Positions 1 through 8,778 of a stretch of DNA of 64,000 nt are shown here, piece by piece. Source of the stretch: Mycobacterium sp. AZCC_0083. GTDB lineage: Bacteria; Actinomycetota; Actinomycetes; Mycobacteriales; Mycobacteriaceae. The stretch is from contig NZ_JACHGP010000014.1 in NCBI RefSeq assembly GCF_014202335.1, positions 1 through 64,000 of the forward strand, in the 5' to 3' direction. Numbering within the stretch: position 1 is the stretch's first letter; every line of letters starts with the position of its first letter. Position numbers and translations under genes: made by a program. Under the pieces are notes generated by a model that saw only the letters and a program-made list of their open reading frames with translations, did no database searches and was not told where the DNA came from.

Positions 1-607
1 GTGGGAACTGTAGCGGTTTGTCGAGTGCGTAGCCGAGCAACTGGGCAGGAGTAAAGGATTTGTGTGGGTCGGCTATGTATGGATCGGAGAACTGCGTCAC
101 GTCATCGAATGTGATCAGTCCGCTGCGCATCTGGGCCAGCTCGCGCAGCGTGATCTGGTCGCCCGACGGTACGCCGGACATGTACTTCGAGATCGGATCG
201 TCGAGCGCCAGCTTCCCCTGATCGACCAGTTGCAGCAGGGCGGTAATGGTGAATGTTTTTGTCACGCTGCCGATTCGGATATACATGTCGGTTGACATAG
301 GCGCACCGGTCGCCTTGTCGGCGACACCGAAGGTCCGCACATAGTTTCCCGCCGGACCCCAGATGCCGACTATTGCCCCGGGGATCGATACCTTTGTCAT
401 GGCCTGACCGATCGCGTCATCGAGCTGGGTTGCGACCGCATGTGAGAGTGGAGTGCTGGCCGGCGCGCTTGATGTCGCCGACCCACCAGAAGTCACCGGG
501 ACCGTAGATGAGCACGCAGCCGACGCCACCATTGCCGTGGCCGTCACTGCGACCACCACCGGCCGGATCCGCGCTAGCCAGAATCGTGGGGACACCGATC
601 GGGTCAT
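1..607 (-). CDS. Serine hydrolase (class C beta-lactamase/DD-peptidase family) lipoprotein, C-terminus cut by the window edge
   Basis: Read on the minus strand from an ATG at 607, the frame stays open to base 1, giving the first 202 codons. The N-terminus has a basic start, a hydrophobic stretch and a lipobox ending VASAAC with Cys32, so a membrane-anchored extracytoplasmic lipoprotein is expected. A Ser/Thr/Pro-rich linker follows, then the beta-lactamase fold with the SVTK motif (Ser114-Lys117), the nucleophile and general base of this family. The motif order and the surrounding residues resemble class C beta-lactamase-like and D-alanyl-D-alanine carboxypeptidase-like proteins. A TAGGAG Shine-Dalgarno sequence lies about 6 nt before the ATG and supports the start. 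The YxN and KTG-type motifs would lie outside the window, so substrate (peptidoglycan, ester or beta-lactam) cannot be decided. Confidence 0.85.
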   Translation of the reverse strand, partial: MTRSVSPRFWLARIRPVVVAVTATAMVASAACSSTVPVTSGGSATSSAPASTPLSHAVATQLDDAIGQAMTKVSIPGAIVGIWGPAGNYVRTFGVADKATGAPMSTDMYIRIGSVTKTFTITALLQLVDQGKLALDDPISKYMSGVPSGDQITLRELAQMRSGLITFDDVTQFSDPYIADPHKSFTPAQLLGYALDKPLQFP

Positions 608-819
608 TTGCGGCTCCTACGCGTGAAGGCCGGAAAGGAATCTGGCGGTAGTCGGGGGCGGATGCGGTAACGCTGGGGCACTCGACCGCCGCGACTTTCT
701 GATCGCAGAACTCAGCCGGCGGCTGCGCTCCGGTGTTGAGCGTAATAGGCGGTCTCTAGAACCTGGTGGTTTCCTCGGGCGGAGAGACCGTGGAGTTCGG
801 GGGAGGAGAGACACCCACA

Positions 820-840
820 GCACGGTTGCGAGATCCGTGC
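820..840 (-). terminator. Hairpin just downstream of the GyrA-like gene
   Basis: GCACGG (820-825) and CCGTGC (835-840) form a perfect 6-bp stem with a 9-nt loop, 4 nt beyond the stop codon of the GyrA-like gene. There is no run of U after it, so it is only a candidate terminator or 3' end structure. The rest of 608-843 shows no gene that I can support. Confidence 0.35.
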
Positions 841-843
841 CGC

Positions 844-2973
844 CTACTCGGCCGGTGTTACGTCCTCACCGGACCCCTTGACCGACGCCTTCGCCCGGTT
901 CTCGGCCCGCACGGCCTTCTTGCCGCGCGCGAACCCGGTCGCAGAGACCGACGCCGAGAGCAGTGCACCCTCGCCGTGGACGAACGGGTGGAACCCGACG
1001 CCGGCGCCACCGCGGCCCTTCACGGGGATATCGGCGACTTCGGTTACTTTCCAGCCCTTTTCGGAGATGGACAGCATGGCCTCGCCGTTCTCACACGTGA
1101 GTGGCAGCGCGGCGATGACCTCGTCGGCTTCCGCCGCCAGCTTCACTCCGGCCACGCCGTTGCCGGCAGCGCCCTGCGGATTCACCGCGGCGGGGTCGAT
1201 GCGCAGCACCTTCCCACGCCGCGTCACCAGCGCCAGATGAGAGCCGGGCGCCAGCACTCCCGATCGCAGCAGCCCGGTGATATCCGGTGCCACCGGGATG
1301 TCGCGGATCTTGAACGGTAAGCCGCTCCCGTTGGTGAACTTGATCCGACCGTCGGTCCACACTGCCCAACCCAGACCCGTCGTCAGCAGCTCACCGTGGC
1401 TGTCGGAAAAGACACCGCGGTCGTCAAGACGCCAGGAGGTGTTCACCTTCCGCTCGCGTGCGCCGTCGTCATCGGACCCAGACGTCACCGGGCTGGCCGA
1501 TGCGTCCAGGACGGTCCGGCGATCGAACTCGGGGCCTTTGAACAGTTTTGCGGTTTCCACCAACTCCTGGTCGATCACCTTTCGGCGCGCATCGGGATTG
1601 GTCACCAGCTCGGTGAGCTCGACGAACTCGGCGTCCAGTTTGTCCGCTTCGGCTTGCAGTTCGATGACGTCGAGCTTGGTCAGTCGGCGAAGTTGCAGAG
1701 CCAGAACGTAATTGGCTTGCTCTTCGTCGATCGAGAACCGCTCCTGCAGCCCCTGTCGGGCGTCGTCGACGGTGTCGGACCCACGGATCACCGCCACCGC
1801 GGCGTCGATATCCAGATGGATGGTCATCAGGCCGGCTACCAAGTGACGCCGTGCCGTGACCTTCTCCAGCCGGTATTCACTGCGCCGCAACACCACCGAA
1901 TCGCGCAGGTGCAGGAAAGCGCCGATCAGCTCGCGCACCGTCCACCAGCGCGGCACCCGGTCCTCGTCGAGCGCGACCAGGCTGGCAGCGAACGTCGATT
2001 CCAGCGGAGTGAGGGCGAGCAGCTGATCGCGGATCGTCTCGGCGCTTTGGCCGCGTTTGGCCGTGACCACGATGCGCAGCCCGTTGCGGCGGTCGGTCAG
2101 ATCGGACATATCGGCCACACCCGACATCTCCCCGGATTCGACCAACGCTCGAATTCTCTCCTGCACAGTGTTACTCGCGACCCCGGGCGGCAGCTCGGTG
2201 ACGATGACGTTCTTGCCGTCCACCGACACCGTGCCGCGTACCGTGAGTTGCCCGCGCCCGGTCGTGATGTACTCCCGCAGCCCGGCCGTGCCGACCACGG
2301 TGGCACCGCATCCCCAGTCGGGCCCGGGAATGAGCTTCATCAAGGTGTCGTCAGTTGTGTTCGGCCTGGCCAGAAGCGCCCGGCAGGCGGCCATGATCTC
2401 GCGCGGATTGTGCGCGGGCACCTTGGTGGCCCAGCCTTCCGCGATGCCCATCGCGCCGTTGCAGAGCAGCGCCGGCCACTGTGCCGGCAGCATCGTCGGT
2501 TCGGTCCACTCACCGTCGAACGTCTGCACCATCGGTACGGCGTGATCGTCGAGTTCGGCGGTCAGTGCCGCGCCGGGTGCGGACAGCCGCATCTCGGTGT
2601 AGCGATCGGCCGCGGGGATGTCACCCTGGATCCGAGGGAAAGCACCTTGTCCGTCAATCACTTTCACGCGCTGGAACTCGGCTGCCATCAGCGCCGCGGC
2701 CCCGTACATCGACGCGCCGCCGTGCGGATGCAGGTTGCCGGTGACCGCGGAGCAGACCTTCGAGGACTTCTGTGGCTTGTTGCCGGGCAGCAGCCTGGAA
2801 TCGTGCATCTGATACAGCAGGCGCCGCTGGCCCGGCTTGAGCCCGTCGAACGCCGACGGGATGGCGCGGTCACTGACGCTGTAGAGCGCGAAGGTCAGCT
2901 GGTAGTGGTTCCAGTAATCATCGGCGCTCTGGTCGAGCACCAGGTCGGGATTTTGCTCGATGATGGCGGTCAC
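844..2973 (-). CDS. GyrA-like subunit of an atypical second type II topoisomerase (TopoM-like)
   Basis: This 709-aa protein has the breakage-reunion domain of GyrA/ParC. The catalytic tyrosine is Tyr125 in AADRYTE, preceded by the HPHG loop at residues 82-85. It is shorter than mycobacterial GyrA (about 840 aa), and its C-terminal beta-pinwheel looks reduced, though a GyrA-box-like KGRGGAG stretch remains. In the quinolone-resistance region it reads HPHGGASMYG, so the aspartates equivalent to M. tuberculosis GyrA Asp89 and Asp94 are both Gly. It starts 9 nt after the GyrB-like gene and must be co-transcribed. M. smegmatis is known to carry an extra, atypical type II enzyme, TopoN/TopoM, outside the gyrBA locus. 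This pair is most likely its counterpart, an assignment made from architecture and memory, not a search. It would cut and pass DNA together with the upstream ATPase subunit. Confidence 0.85.
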   Translation of the reverse strand: MTAIIEQNPDLVLDQSADDYWNHYQLTFALYSVSDRAIPSAFDGLKPGQRRLLYQMHDSRLLPGNKPQKSSKVCSAVTGNLHPHGGASMYGAAALMAAEFQRVKVIDGQGAFPRIQGDIPAADRYTEMRLSAPGAALTAELDDHAVPMVQTFDGEWTEPTMLPAQWPALLCNGAMGIAEGWATKVPAHNPREIMAACRALLARPNTTDDTLMKLIPGPDWGCGATVVGTAGLREYITTGRGQLTVRGTVSVDGKNVIVTELPPGVASNTVQERIRALVESGEMSGVADMSDLTDRRNGLRIVVTAKRGQSAETIRDQLLALTPLESTFAASLVALDEDRVPRWWTVRELIGAFLHLRDSVVLRRSEYRLEKVTARRHLVAGLMTIHLDIDAAVAVIRGSDTVDDARQGLQERFSIDEEQANYVLALQLRRLTKLDVIELQAEADKLDAEFVELTELVTNPDARRKVIDQELVETAKLFKGPEFDRRTVLDASASPVTSGSDDDGARERKVNTSWRLDDRGVFSDSHGELLTTGLGWAVWTDGRIKFTNGSGLPFKIRDIPVAPDITGLLRSGVLAPGSHLALVTRRGKVLRIDPAAVNPQGAAGNGVAGVKLAAEADEVIAALPLTCENGEAMLSISEKGWKVTEVADIPVKGRGGAGVGFHPFVHGEGALLSASVSATGFARGKKAVRAENRAKASVKGSGEDVTPAE

Positions 2974-2982
2974 GTCGATCTC

Positions 2983-5016
2983 CTACGTCAGGTCCAGCGC
3001 GGCAGTGTCGACGCGGGCGGCGATATCGGCCATCCACGTGCGCCTGCCCTCTGGCGGTCCGCCGAACAAGGTGTGGTGCAGTTCCGCTTCACCGTCATCG
3101 AGATGCACCCGAATCACGGTGCGCCGCTGCGGATCCAGCACGGTGTTCCAGAAGTCATCGGCATCCATCTCGCCGAGACCCTTGTTCCGCTGCACCTCCA
3201 CCTTGCGTTTGGAGGTGGCCTTCAACTGAACCACGGCAGCATCGCGTTCGGACTCGTCCTGGCAGTAGATCCGTTGCGTGCCGTCCTTGACCACGAACAG
3301 CGGTGGCAGCGTTACGTAGACCATCCCGGCTTCGACGAGTGGCCGGTAGAAGTCCAGGAACATCGAGATCAGGCTCGAGTTGATGTTGCCGCCGTCGGGG
3401 TCGGCGTCGGAGGCGAACAGGATCCGGTCATAGCGGCACAGTTCCGGGTCGCAGTGGTCACGCACCCCGCAGCCCAGGATGCGCTCGATCGAGTCGAACT
3501 CGTCCTTGACCCGCGCCTTGCTCAGGGTGAACCCGTAGACGTTGGGCGGCTTGCCCTTCAGCGGGAAAGCCGCCTGGAAGGTGGCGTCTCGCGCCGCTTT
3601 GATGGTGCTTAGCGCAGAATCACCCTCGCACAGGAACAGCTCGGCACCCGAACCCCGTCCGGTCTCCCGGCTGGGTAGCAGCTTCGTCGGCAGCGACAGA
3701 TTCGTGCCAAGGCCTTTGGCCTTCGATGCCGCGCGGGATCGGGCCTTCGCGCCCTCGGCGCTGCGCCGTGCCCGGGCCGCCTCCAGCGCCAGCTTGGTCC
3801 ACAGCGACACTGTGTCGCCGTTGGAGGGGTTGGCCGCCCAGATGGTGACGCCGCGCGCCACATCCGGGGCCATCGCCAGGTTCAACGACCGGGAGGACAC
3901 CGCGGTCTTGGCCTGGGAATCCCATGACACATCGGGAGCGCGGGTATCGACGGCCAACGCTGTGACCGCGGCGAAGTCCTGTGCTTCCGGGCCGTCCTCG
4001 CCTTTGGCCAGGCCCAGATCGCGGATGCGGGACGCGCGGTCGGCCAACGCTTCGGACAACCCCTTCACCGCGGCCGTCAGATGGGATCCGCCGCCCGGGG
4101 TTCGTACGGTGTTGCAGAACGCGGCGACAGTCGCCGGTTCGGCAGGTCCGGCGGTCAACGACCACCGGAACGGCGTCGGGCCCCGGCCGGTGGTGTACTC
4201 ACCGCGGCCGTCCACCGCGGCCCGCACGCCGGGCACCGGAGTGCCGGCGGCGACGCACATGAGGTCCAGCAGGGTGTCGGTGCCCCATGGGCCGTTGAAC
4301 GGTTCGAGCAACTCGGGCCGCAGCACGTCGCCCGGCCAGCCTTCGTCGGCGACGATCAGGTGCACCCCTGGCGACATGCGGGCTGCGGCGTGCGCCCGCA
4401 GCAGTACCTCGTTGATGTCCACGCTGGAATCCGGCACCACGGCCGGGTCGAACAGGATGCGTACCGTCGTGCCGTGCGCGTCGGGTTTGCGATTGCCGGT
4501 GCCGCGCAGTTTCTGGGCGTCGGCGCGGGTGAACGGGGCGTTCGGGTCGAAGTCCTTGCCGTCGAACACGCCGGGGTAGCCGCCGCCGAAACTCTGAAGG
4601 TAGGTCTTTCCGGCCCGGCGCACCGTCACGTCGGTCCGGGCGGAGATGAACACCGCTGCGGCGGCGCCGATTCCGTTCAGGCCGGCGCCGGTGCTGGCTG
4701 CGTCGGTGTGCGCGGAGAACTTGCCACCCGCCCGGGCGGTACCCAGCGTCTTGACGATGCCGTTCTTCCCGTTCACCGGGTCGGAGTCGATGGGCAGGCC
4801 GCGGCCGTCGTCGGCGACGCTGACCGAGCCGTCGGCGTGCAAGGTGATCGTCACGCATGCTCCACCGTGGCTGGGATCGGCGACCTCTTCGATCGCGTTG
4901 TCGACCAGTTCGCGCAACGCGGTGTTGAGCACGTCCAGACCGAGGTTGACCGCCGGCCGCAGGCGTGTGTGCTGGACATCGTCGAGTTCGGTGATGTCGG
5001 CGGCGGTGTAACTCAC
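2983..5016 (-). CDS. GyrB-like ATPase/TOPRIM subunit of the atypical type II topoisomerase (TopoN-like)
   Basis: This 677-aa protein has the GHKL ATPase domain first: Glu36 and Asn40 in RELVDNA are the expected catalytic and Mg-binding residues, and DDGRG at 69-73 is the second ATP motif. The transducer follows, then a TOPRIM domain with EGDSA and DADPDGGN. The metal-binding acidic residues are kept, but the usual His of DxDxDGxH is Asn and PLRGK is PLKGK. QRNKGLGEM replaces the usual QRYKGLGEM near the end. These changes, and a divergent N-terminus, set it apart from housekeeping GyrB. The GTG start at 5016 is supported by an AAAGGA sequence 8 nt upstream, and a TACCAT -10 candidate (minus strand) lies at 5058-5063. 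It is the first gene of a two-gene operon with the GyrA-like subunit. Confidence 0.87.
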   Translation of the reverse strand: MSYTAADITELDDVQHTRLRPAVNLGLDVLNTALRELVDNAIEEVADPSHGGACVTITLHADGSVSVADDGRGLPIDSDPVNGKNGIVKTLGTARAGGKFSAHTDAASTGAGLNGIGAAAAVFISARTDVTVRRAGKTYLQSFGGGYPGVFDGKDFDPNAPFTRADAQKLRGTGNRKPDAHGTTVRILFDPAVVPDSSVDINEVLLRAHAAARMSPGVHLIVADEGWPGDVLRPELLEPFNGPWGTDTLLDLMCVAAGTPVPGVRAAVDGRGEYTTGRGPTPFRWSLTAGPAEPATVAAFCNTVRTPGGGSHLTAAVKGLSEALADRASRIRDLGLAKGEDGPEAQDFAAVTALAVDTRAPDVSWDSQAKTAVSSRSLNLAMAPDVARGVTIWAANPSNGDTVSLWTKLALEAARARRSAEGAKARSRAASKAKGLGTNLSLPTKLLPSRETGRGSGAELFLCEGDSALSTIKAARDATFQAAFPLKGKPPNVYGFTLSKARVKDEFDSIERILGCGVRDHCDPELCRYDRILFASDADPDGGNINSSLISMFLDFYRPLVEAGMVYVTLPPLFVVKDGTQRIYCQDESERDAAVVQLKATSKRKVEVQRNKGLGEMDADDFWNTVLDPQRRTVIRVHLDDGEAELHHTLFGGPPEGRRTWMADIAARVDTAALDLT

Positions 5017-5335
5017 TCGTCGTCCTTTCCATCGATGCCGGGAGGGGTGCCGGAGGAATGGTAGACGGCCGGCCTGACATCGGTTCGCATCTGTCGGTGA
5101 GTGCGGCGGCCCTGCCGCGGTGAAGGGTCGATGCCCGGAAAACGGGCGGTCGAGAGTTCGACAGGACGTTCAGTCCCGTGAGTGGACACTGGCTTTGAGA
5201 AGCCACACGATCGGCAGAATCGTACCGCCGTCAGTGCTGGCCACCGTCCAGTACACGCTGACGGATGGCTCGGTTCTCGGCCGAGCGCCGCTGCGGCACG
5301 AACATCGGAGTGGTCGGCTTGGGTGGGTTAGGACC
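5017..5335. other. 319-bp intergenic region upstream of the topoisomerase pair
   Basis: The stretch separates the DUF1906 gene from the topoisomerase operon on the same strand. Apart from the Shine-Dalgarno sequence and the possible -10 element (5058-5063) of the GyrB-like gene I see no RNA gene, repeat or convincing coding sequence. Short open frames exist on both strands but have no recognisable domain or ribosome binding site. Confidence 0.5.
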
Positions 5336-6145
5336 TCACGGATGCAGGTTCCACTGGCCGACATCTTGAGCCAGGGCGTCGCTGACGTCGACTTCGAGTC
5401 CGCCAACCACCGGGCCAGGATTCGACGCGGTGCTCACCACACGCTGATAGAGAACGGCGGCGGGGTAGATCTGGCCGCGTGACCACGACCGCGTCTGCCA
5501 TGCCCAGACGTGGCCGGGCGATTGTGAGCGTCCGATCACTCCGTCGGCAGTGGCCCATTGGCACGCATTGATGCCGCCGTAGATGCCGGTGCGCTGAGCG
5601 CCGATCACCGAGTTGATCCCCCGAAACCACGGCAGCACAACGTTGTTCCAGGCGTCGCGGTTGACGTCGTCATCGACGCTGAAGTAGATCGGTGCACTCT
5701 TGCCGCCACCTGCGGCGGTATGCAACTGCCAGGCGGTGCGAGCGTCGGCGACGCCTCCGGCATACCCGCGGGTGAAGTCCGACGGTGCGGTCCCGCCCGG
5801 CTTGCCGTATTGGTAGTTGCTGACGATCGCCAGCCCAGCGGCGGTCAGTGACTGCGCGTAGGGCAGGGTGATCGGCTTGGCGCCGAAGGACGAGCCCGGA
5901 CGCGACGTCGAGACGTAGTTGATCACCCCGGAGTGGCCTGCGGCCCGGATGTCTCGGGCCGGAATCTGGCGCATGGCGTAGTCGATCAGTGTGGGAGCGG
6001 CGGCCGACGCCGCGGGCGCGCCGGCAGCTGCTGCTGCCGCACCCAGCCCGGCCAGCGCCGACGCAGCGGCGACGTAGCGCAGTGCGTCGCGCCGGGAAAC
6101 CGGGCGCGATGGCCGTAGGTCGGTAGTCCCGAGAGAGTCCAGCAC
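5336..6145 (-). CDS. Tat-exported DUF1906 (glycoside hydrolase-like) protein
   Basis: The 269-aa product begins with a twin-arginine signal (SRRDALR near residue 18) and a long Ala-rich hydrophobic segment ending near ASAAAP, so export by Tat is expected. The mature part matches the DUF1906 / Rv2525c-like family with a TIM-barrel glycoside-hydrolase-like fold: DYAMRQIP at the start, a SVDDDVN acidic motif, GIYGG and a C-terminal GGLEVDVSDA. M. tuberculosis Rv2525c is a Tat substrate linked to the cell envelope, so a role in cell-wall carbohydrate turnover is plausible but unproven. The GTG start at 6145 has no Shine-Dalgarno sequence and sits 6 nt after a TAACGT -10 element, so it is probably leaderless. 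Confidence 0.85.
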   Translation of the reverse strand: MLDSLGTTDLRPSRPVSRRDALRYVAAASALAGLGAAAAAAGAPAASAAAPTLIDYAMRQIPARDIRAAGHSGVINYVSTSRPGSSFGAKPITLPYAQSLTAAGLAIVSNYQYGKPGGTAPSDFTRGYAGGVADARTAWQLHTAAGGGKSAPIYFSVDDDVNRDAWNNVVLPWFRGINSVIGAQRTGIYGGINACQWATADGVIGRSQSPGHVWAWQTRSWSRGQIYPAAVLYQRVVSTASNPGPVVGGLEVDVSDALAQDVGQWNLHP

Positions 6146-6151
6146 TGGGCG

Positions 6152-6157
6152 ACGTTA
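6152..6157 (-). promoter_or_regulatory. -10 element of the DUF1906 gene (leaderless start)
   Basis: The minus strand reads TAACGT, 6 nt before the GTG at 6145, placing the transcription start at the start codon. Confidence 0.5.
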
Positions 6158-6280
6158 ACAATGTGGCTGCTGTTATCTGTGTTGCGTCGGCGGGCCGTGT
6201 CCGGTTCGCGATCAAGGTGACGCGCGGCCGAAACATTCATTGCCACGGCCACCGCCACGTCCGGCCCGAGGGCCTCGCAA

Positions 6281-6314
6281 CCGCTGGGAAATCCCAACCG
6301 TTCGAATCCAGCGG
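6281..6314 (-). terminator. Hairpin 3' of the LppW-like gene
   Basis: CCGCTGG (6281-6287) and CCAGCGG (6308-6314) are a perfect 7-bp inverted repeat directly after the stop codon of the LppW-like gene. The loop contains a second small stem (GGGA/TCCC). It may act as a Rho-independent-like end or a stabilising structure. No U-tract follows. Confidence 0.4.
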
Positions 6315-6316
6315 CG

Positions 6317-7237
6317 CTAGATCCTGCCGCCCGGGAACATCGTCTTGACGGCCTGAGTCATATTCGTGCGGGCGGCTGCGGCACTGGTGGGATCGAGGGA
6401 GCTGATCGCCATCACGTAGCGGTGATCGGGTCCGATGATGCCGGTGGACACGTGCAACTGGTTGGCGCCGCTCCAGCAGCAGAACCAGCCCTGCTTGACC
6501 GCGACCGGCTCGGCAAAGAGCGCCTCGGGGATGCCGAACCGCTGCGGGTACCCGTCGGTTCCCGTCGGTGTGGATTGCGCGAGGTCGCCGATGATGACGT
6601 TGGCCTGTTCGGGTGGCAGCCCTCCGGTACCGGCCAACAGCATGTCGTAGTAGTGGACGAGATCGCTTGCGGTACTTGTGGTGACGTCCCAGTGCGAGTT
6701 GTAGGGCGCCGTGGTGCCCGGTAATCCGTACCGCGCCTTGACGCGCGCGATGATGGCGTTTCCGCCGCTGCGGTCCCAGAAGTTCTGCGCCGCGCTGTCG
6801 TCGGAGGAGCGCAGCATGACGTCGAGCGACGCGCGGTCGGCAGGGGATAGTGTCGTCTTGCCCTGCGACACCTGCAGCAGCAGGTCGTCGGCGATGAACA
6901 GCTTCACGACGGACGCGATCGGGAAGGGCTTGTTGACCCCGTTGGAGACGGTCTGGCCGGTGTCGCGGTCCAACACCACGGTCTCGAGGTTGGCGCCGGA
7001 CTTCGCCGCGTCGGCGGTGGCCTGACGGACGCGGGCGTCGAGTCCGTCGAACGGCGCCGCCGACTGGTTGGGTGGGGCTTCGGGCAGCGGAGCCTCCGGT
7101 GCGCTGACGGGTGCCTGCGGGGTGTTCTCAGCGGTCGGTGGACTACCACCGGCCGTCGCCTCACAACCGTTTACGAGCAGCGCCACAGAGACGATCGCCA
7201 TTCCCGTCATCGCCCGATTCGGCAGCCGCCAACGCAT
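6317..7237 (-). CDS. LppW-like class A beta-lactamase-fold lipoprotein
   Basis: The start is set at the ATG at 7237, preceded by a strong GGAGGAGA Shine-Dalgarno sequence. The longer frame upstream has no such site. The 306-aa protein has a lipobox (LVNGC, Cys25), then a Pro/Ala/Glu-rich linker of about 40 residues, then a serine-hydrolase domain with SVVK (Ser109-Lys112), SDD (145-147) in place of SDN, and a KQG in place of KTG. These changes fit the LppW-type group of penicillin-binding-like proteins better than an active class A beta-lactamase. It would be anchored outside the membrane and may hydrolyse or bind peptidoglycan. It is divergent from fadD36 across 140 bp. Confidence 0.82.
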   Translation of the reverse strand: MRWRLPNRAMTGMAIVSVALLVNGCEATAGGSPPTAENTPQAPVSAPEAPLPEAPPNQSAAPFDGLDARVRQATADAAKSGANLETVVLDRDTGQTVSNGVNKPFPIASVVKLFIADDLLLQVSQGKTTLSPADRASLDVMLRSSDDSAAQNFWDRSGGNAIIARVKARYGLPGTTAPYNSHWDVTTSTASDLVHYYDMLLAGTGGLPPEQANVIIGDLAQSTPTGTDGYPQRFGIPEALFAEPVAVKQGWFCCWSGANQLHVSTGIIGPDHRYVMAISSLDPTSAAAARTNMTQAVKTMFPGGRI

Positions 7238-7364
7238 AGGTCTCCTCCAAACAGATTTTGGACCAGGGTCAACGTTGCGCTCACTGGTCGCCCCAGCGTA
7301 ATCGGCAAGCTCAGTGAATGCCCCGTCAACCTGCGCTACGTCTCGACGGATGAGGTGCAGCGGG

Positions 7365-7370
7365 TAGCCT
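7365..7370 (+). promoter_or_regulatory. -10 element of fadD36 (leaderless start)
   Basis: TAGCCT lies 7 nt before the GTG start at 7378. No Shine-Dalgarno sequence is present. Confidence 0.6.
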
Positions 7371-7377
7371 CGCAGTC

Positions 7378-8778
7378 GTGCTGCTGGCCTCGTTGAACCC
7401 CGCCGCAGTTGCCAGGGGACTGGACATCGCCGACGCCGTACGCATCGATGGAGCGACGCTGAGTCGCAGCGACCTCGTCGGTGGGGCGACATCGGTGGCC
7501 GAACGCATTGCGGGTGCGCGGCGCGTCGCCGTGCTGGCCACGCCGACCGCGTCGACGGTGCTCGCCGTCGTCGGCTGCCTGATCGCGGGTGTCGCCCTCG
7601 TGCCGGTGCCCTCCGACGTCGGTGCCGCCGAACGCCGTCACATCCTCACCGATTCCGGTGCACAGGCATGGTTGGGGGAGCTGCCTGAGGAAACCGAGGG
7701 CCTGCCGCACGTCCCGGTCCGGCTGCACGCCCGGTCATGGCACCGTTACCAGGAGCCAGCGCCCGACGCCACCGCGCTGGTCATCTACACCTCGGGGACG
7801 ACCGGTCCACCCAAGGGCGTGGTGATCAGCCGACGAGCGATCGCCGCCGACATCGACGCGTTGGCGCAGGCGTGGCAGTGGACACCCGACGACACGCTCG
7901 TGCATGGCCTGCCGCTGTTCCACGTGCACGGCCTGGTGCTCGGGCTGCTCGGGTCGTTGCGGATCGGAAATCGCCTGGTGCACACCGGAAGACCAACACC
8001 CGAGGCATACGCCGAGGCACGCGGATCGCTGTACTTCGGGGTGCCGACGGTCTGGTCGCGCATCGTCGGCAACTCGAACGCCGCGAAGGCGCTGGCTCCT
8101 GCGCGGCTGCTGGTGTCGGGCAGCGCACCCCTGCCGGTGCCGGTGTTCGACGAGCTCGTCCGGCTCACCGGCCACGCACCCGTTGAGCGCTACGGAAGCA
8201 CCGAGGCGTTGATCGCCTTGAGCACCCTCGCTGACGGGGAACGACGGCCAGGCTGGGTCGGACTTCCGCTGGCCGGGGTGTCGAGCAGGCTGATCGACGA
8301 CGACGGCGCAGAGGTGGCGCACGACGGCGAAACCATTGGGCGCCTTGAGGTTCGGGGCCCGATGCTCTTCGACGGATACCTGAACCGGCCGGAGGCCACC
8401 GCGGAGGTCCTCGACGCCGACGGGTGGTACCGGACCGGCGACGTAGCGGTGGTCGACGGCTCGGGTATGCACCGCATCGTCGGCCGCGAGTCCGTCGACC
8501 TGATCAAGTCGGGCGGCTACCGGGTCGGTGCAGGCGAGATCGAGACCGCGCTGCTCGGGCACCCGGGCGTGAGCGAGGTGGCGGTGGTCGGCGTTCCCGA
8601 CGACGACCTCGGCCAGCGGATCGTCGCGTTCGTCGTCGGCGACGCCGAGCCGGCCGACCTGATCGACTTCGTCGCACAACAACTTTCAGTGCACAAGCGG
8701 CCCCGCGAGGTGCGGATCGTCGCTGCCTTGCCCCGCAACGCGATGGGCAAGGTTCTGAAGAAGGAGTTGCTCACATGA
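7378..8778 (+). CDS. fadD36: Acyl-CoA synthetase FadD36
   Basis: This 466-aa adenylate-forming enzyme activates a carboxylic acid with ATP and joins it to CoA. The P-loop YTSGTTGPPKGV, the acyl-binding YGSTEAL, the GWYRTGDVA hinge region and the C-terminal catalytic lysine in RNAMGKVLKKEL are all present. Length and position next to the dapD region match Rv1193 FadD36 of M. tuberculosis; the chain length or substrate is not evident from the sequence. The GTG start at 7378 follows a TAGCCT -10 element and is leaderless. The stop overlaps the start of the VOC gene (ATGA), so the two are translationally coupled. Confidence 0.9.
   Translation: MLLASLNPAAVARGLDIADAVRIDGATLSRSDLVGGATSVAERIAGARRVAVLATPTASTVLAVVGCLIAGVALVPVPSDVGAAERRHILTDSGAQAWLGELPEETEGLPHVPVRLHARSWHRYQEPAPDATALVIYTSGTTGPPKGVVISRRAIAADIDALAQAWQWTPDDTLVHGLPLFHVHGLVLGLLGSLRIGNRLVHTGRPTPEAYAEARGSLYFGVPTVWSRIVGNSNAAKALAPARLLVSGSAPLPVPVFDELVRLTGHAPVERYGSTEALIALSTLADGERRPGWVGLPLAGVSSRLIDDDGAEVAHDGETIGRLEVRGPMLFDGYLNRPEATAEVLDADGWYRTGDVAVVDGSGMHRIVGRESVDLIKSGGYRVGAGEIETALLGHPGVSEVAVVGVPDDDLGQRIVAFVVGDAEPADLIDFVAQQLSVHKRPREVRIVAALPRNAMGKVLKKELLT

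Noticed and set aside
1396..3612. 738-codon open frame on the plus strand opposite the topoisomerase genes
   Set aside because: It is antisense to two genes with clear catalytic motifs, its translation is Arg/His/Gly-rich without a domain, and such long antisense frames are usual in high-GC codon-biased DNA. The same holds for 4081-5064, 17447-18718, 27487-28719 (minus), 42118-43419 and 61355-63106.
5170..5406. 78-codon minus-strand frame in the 5.0-5.3 kb gap
   Set aside because: It overlaps the end of the DUF1906 gene, has no Shine-Dalgarno sequence or leaderless promoter, and no recognisable domain.
6300..6309. GTTCGAATCC, which looks like a tRNA T-loop
   Set aside because: No acceptor, D-arm or anticodon arm can be folded around it; it falls in the loop of the 6281-6314 hairpin. 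An att site made from a tRNA end is not supported as there is no integrase nearby.
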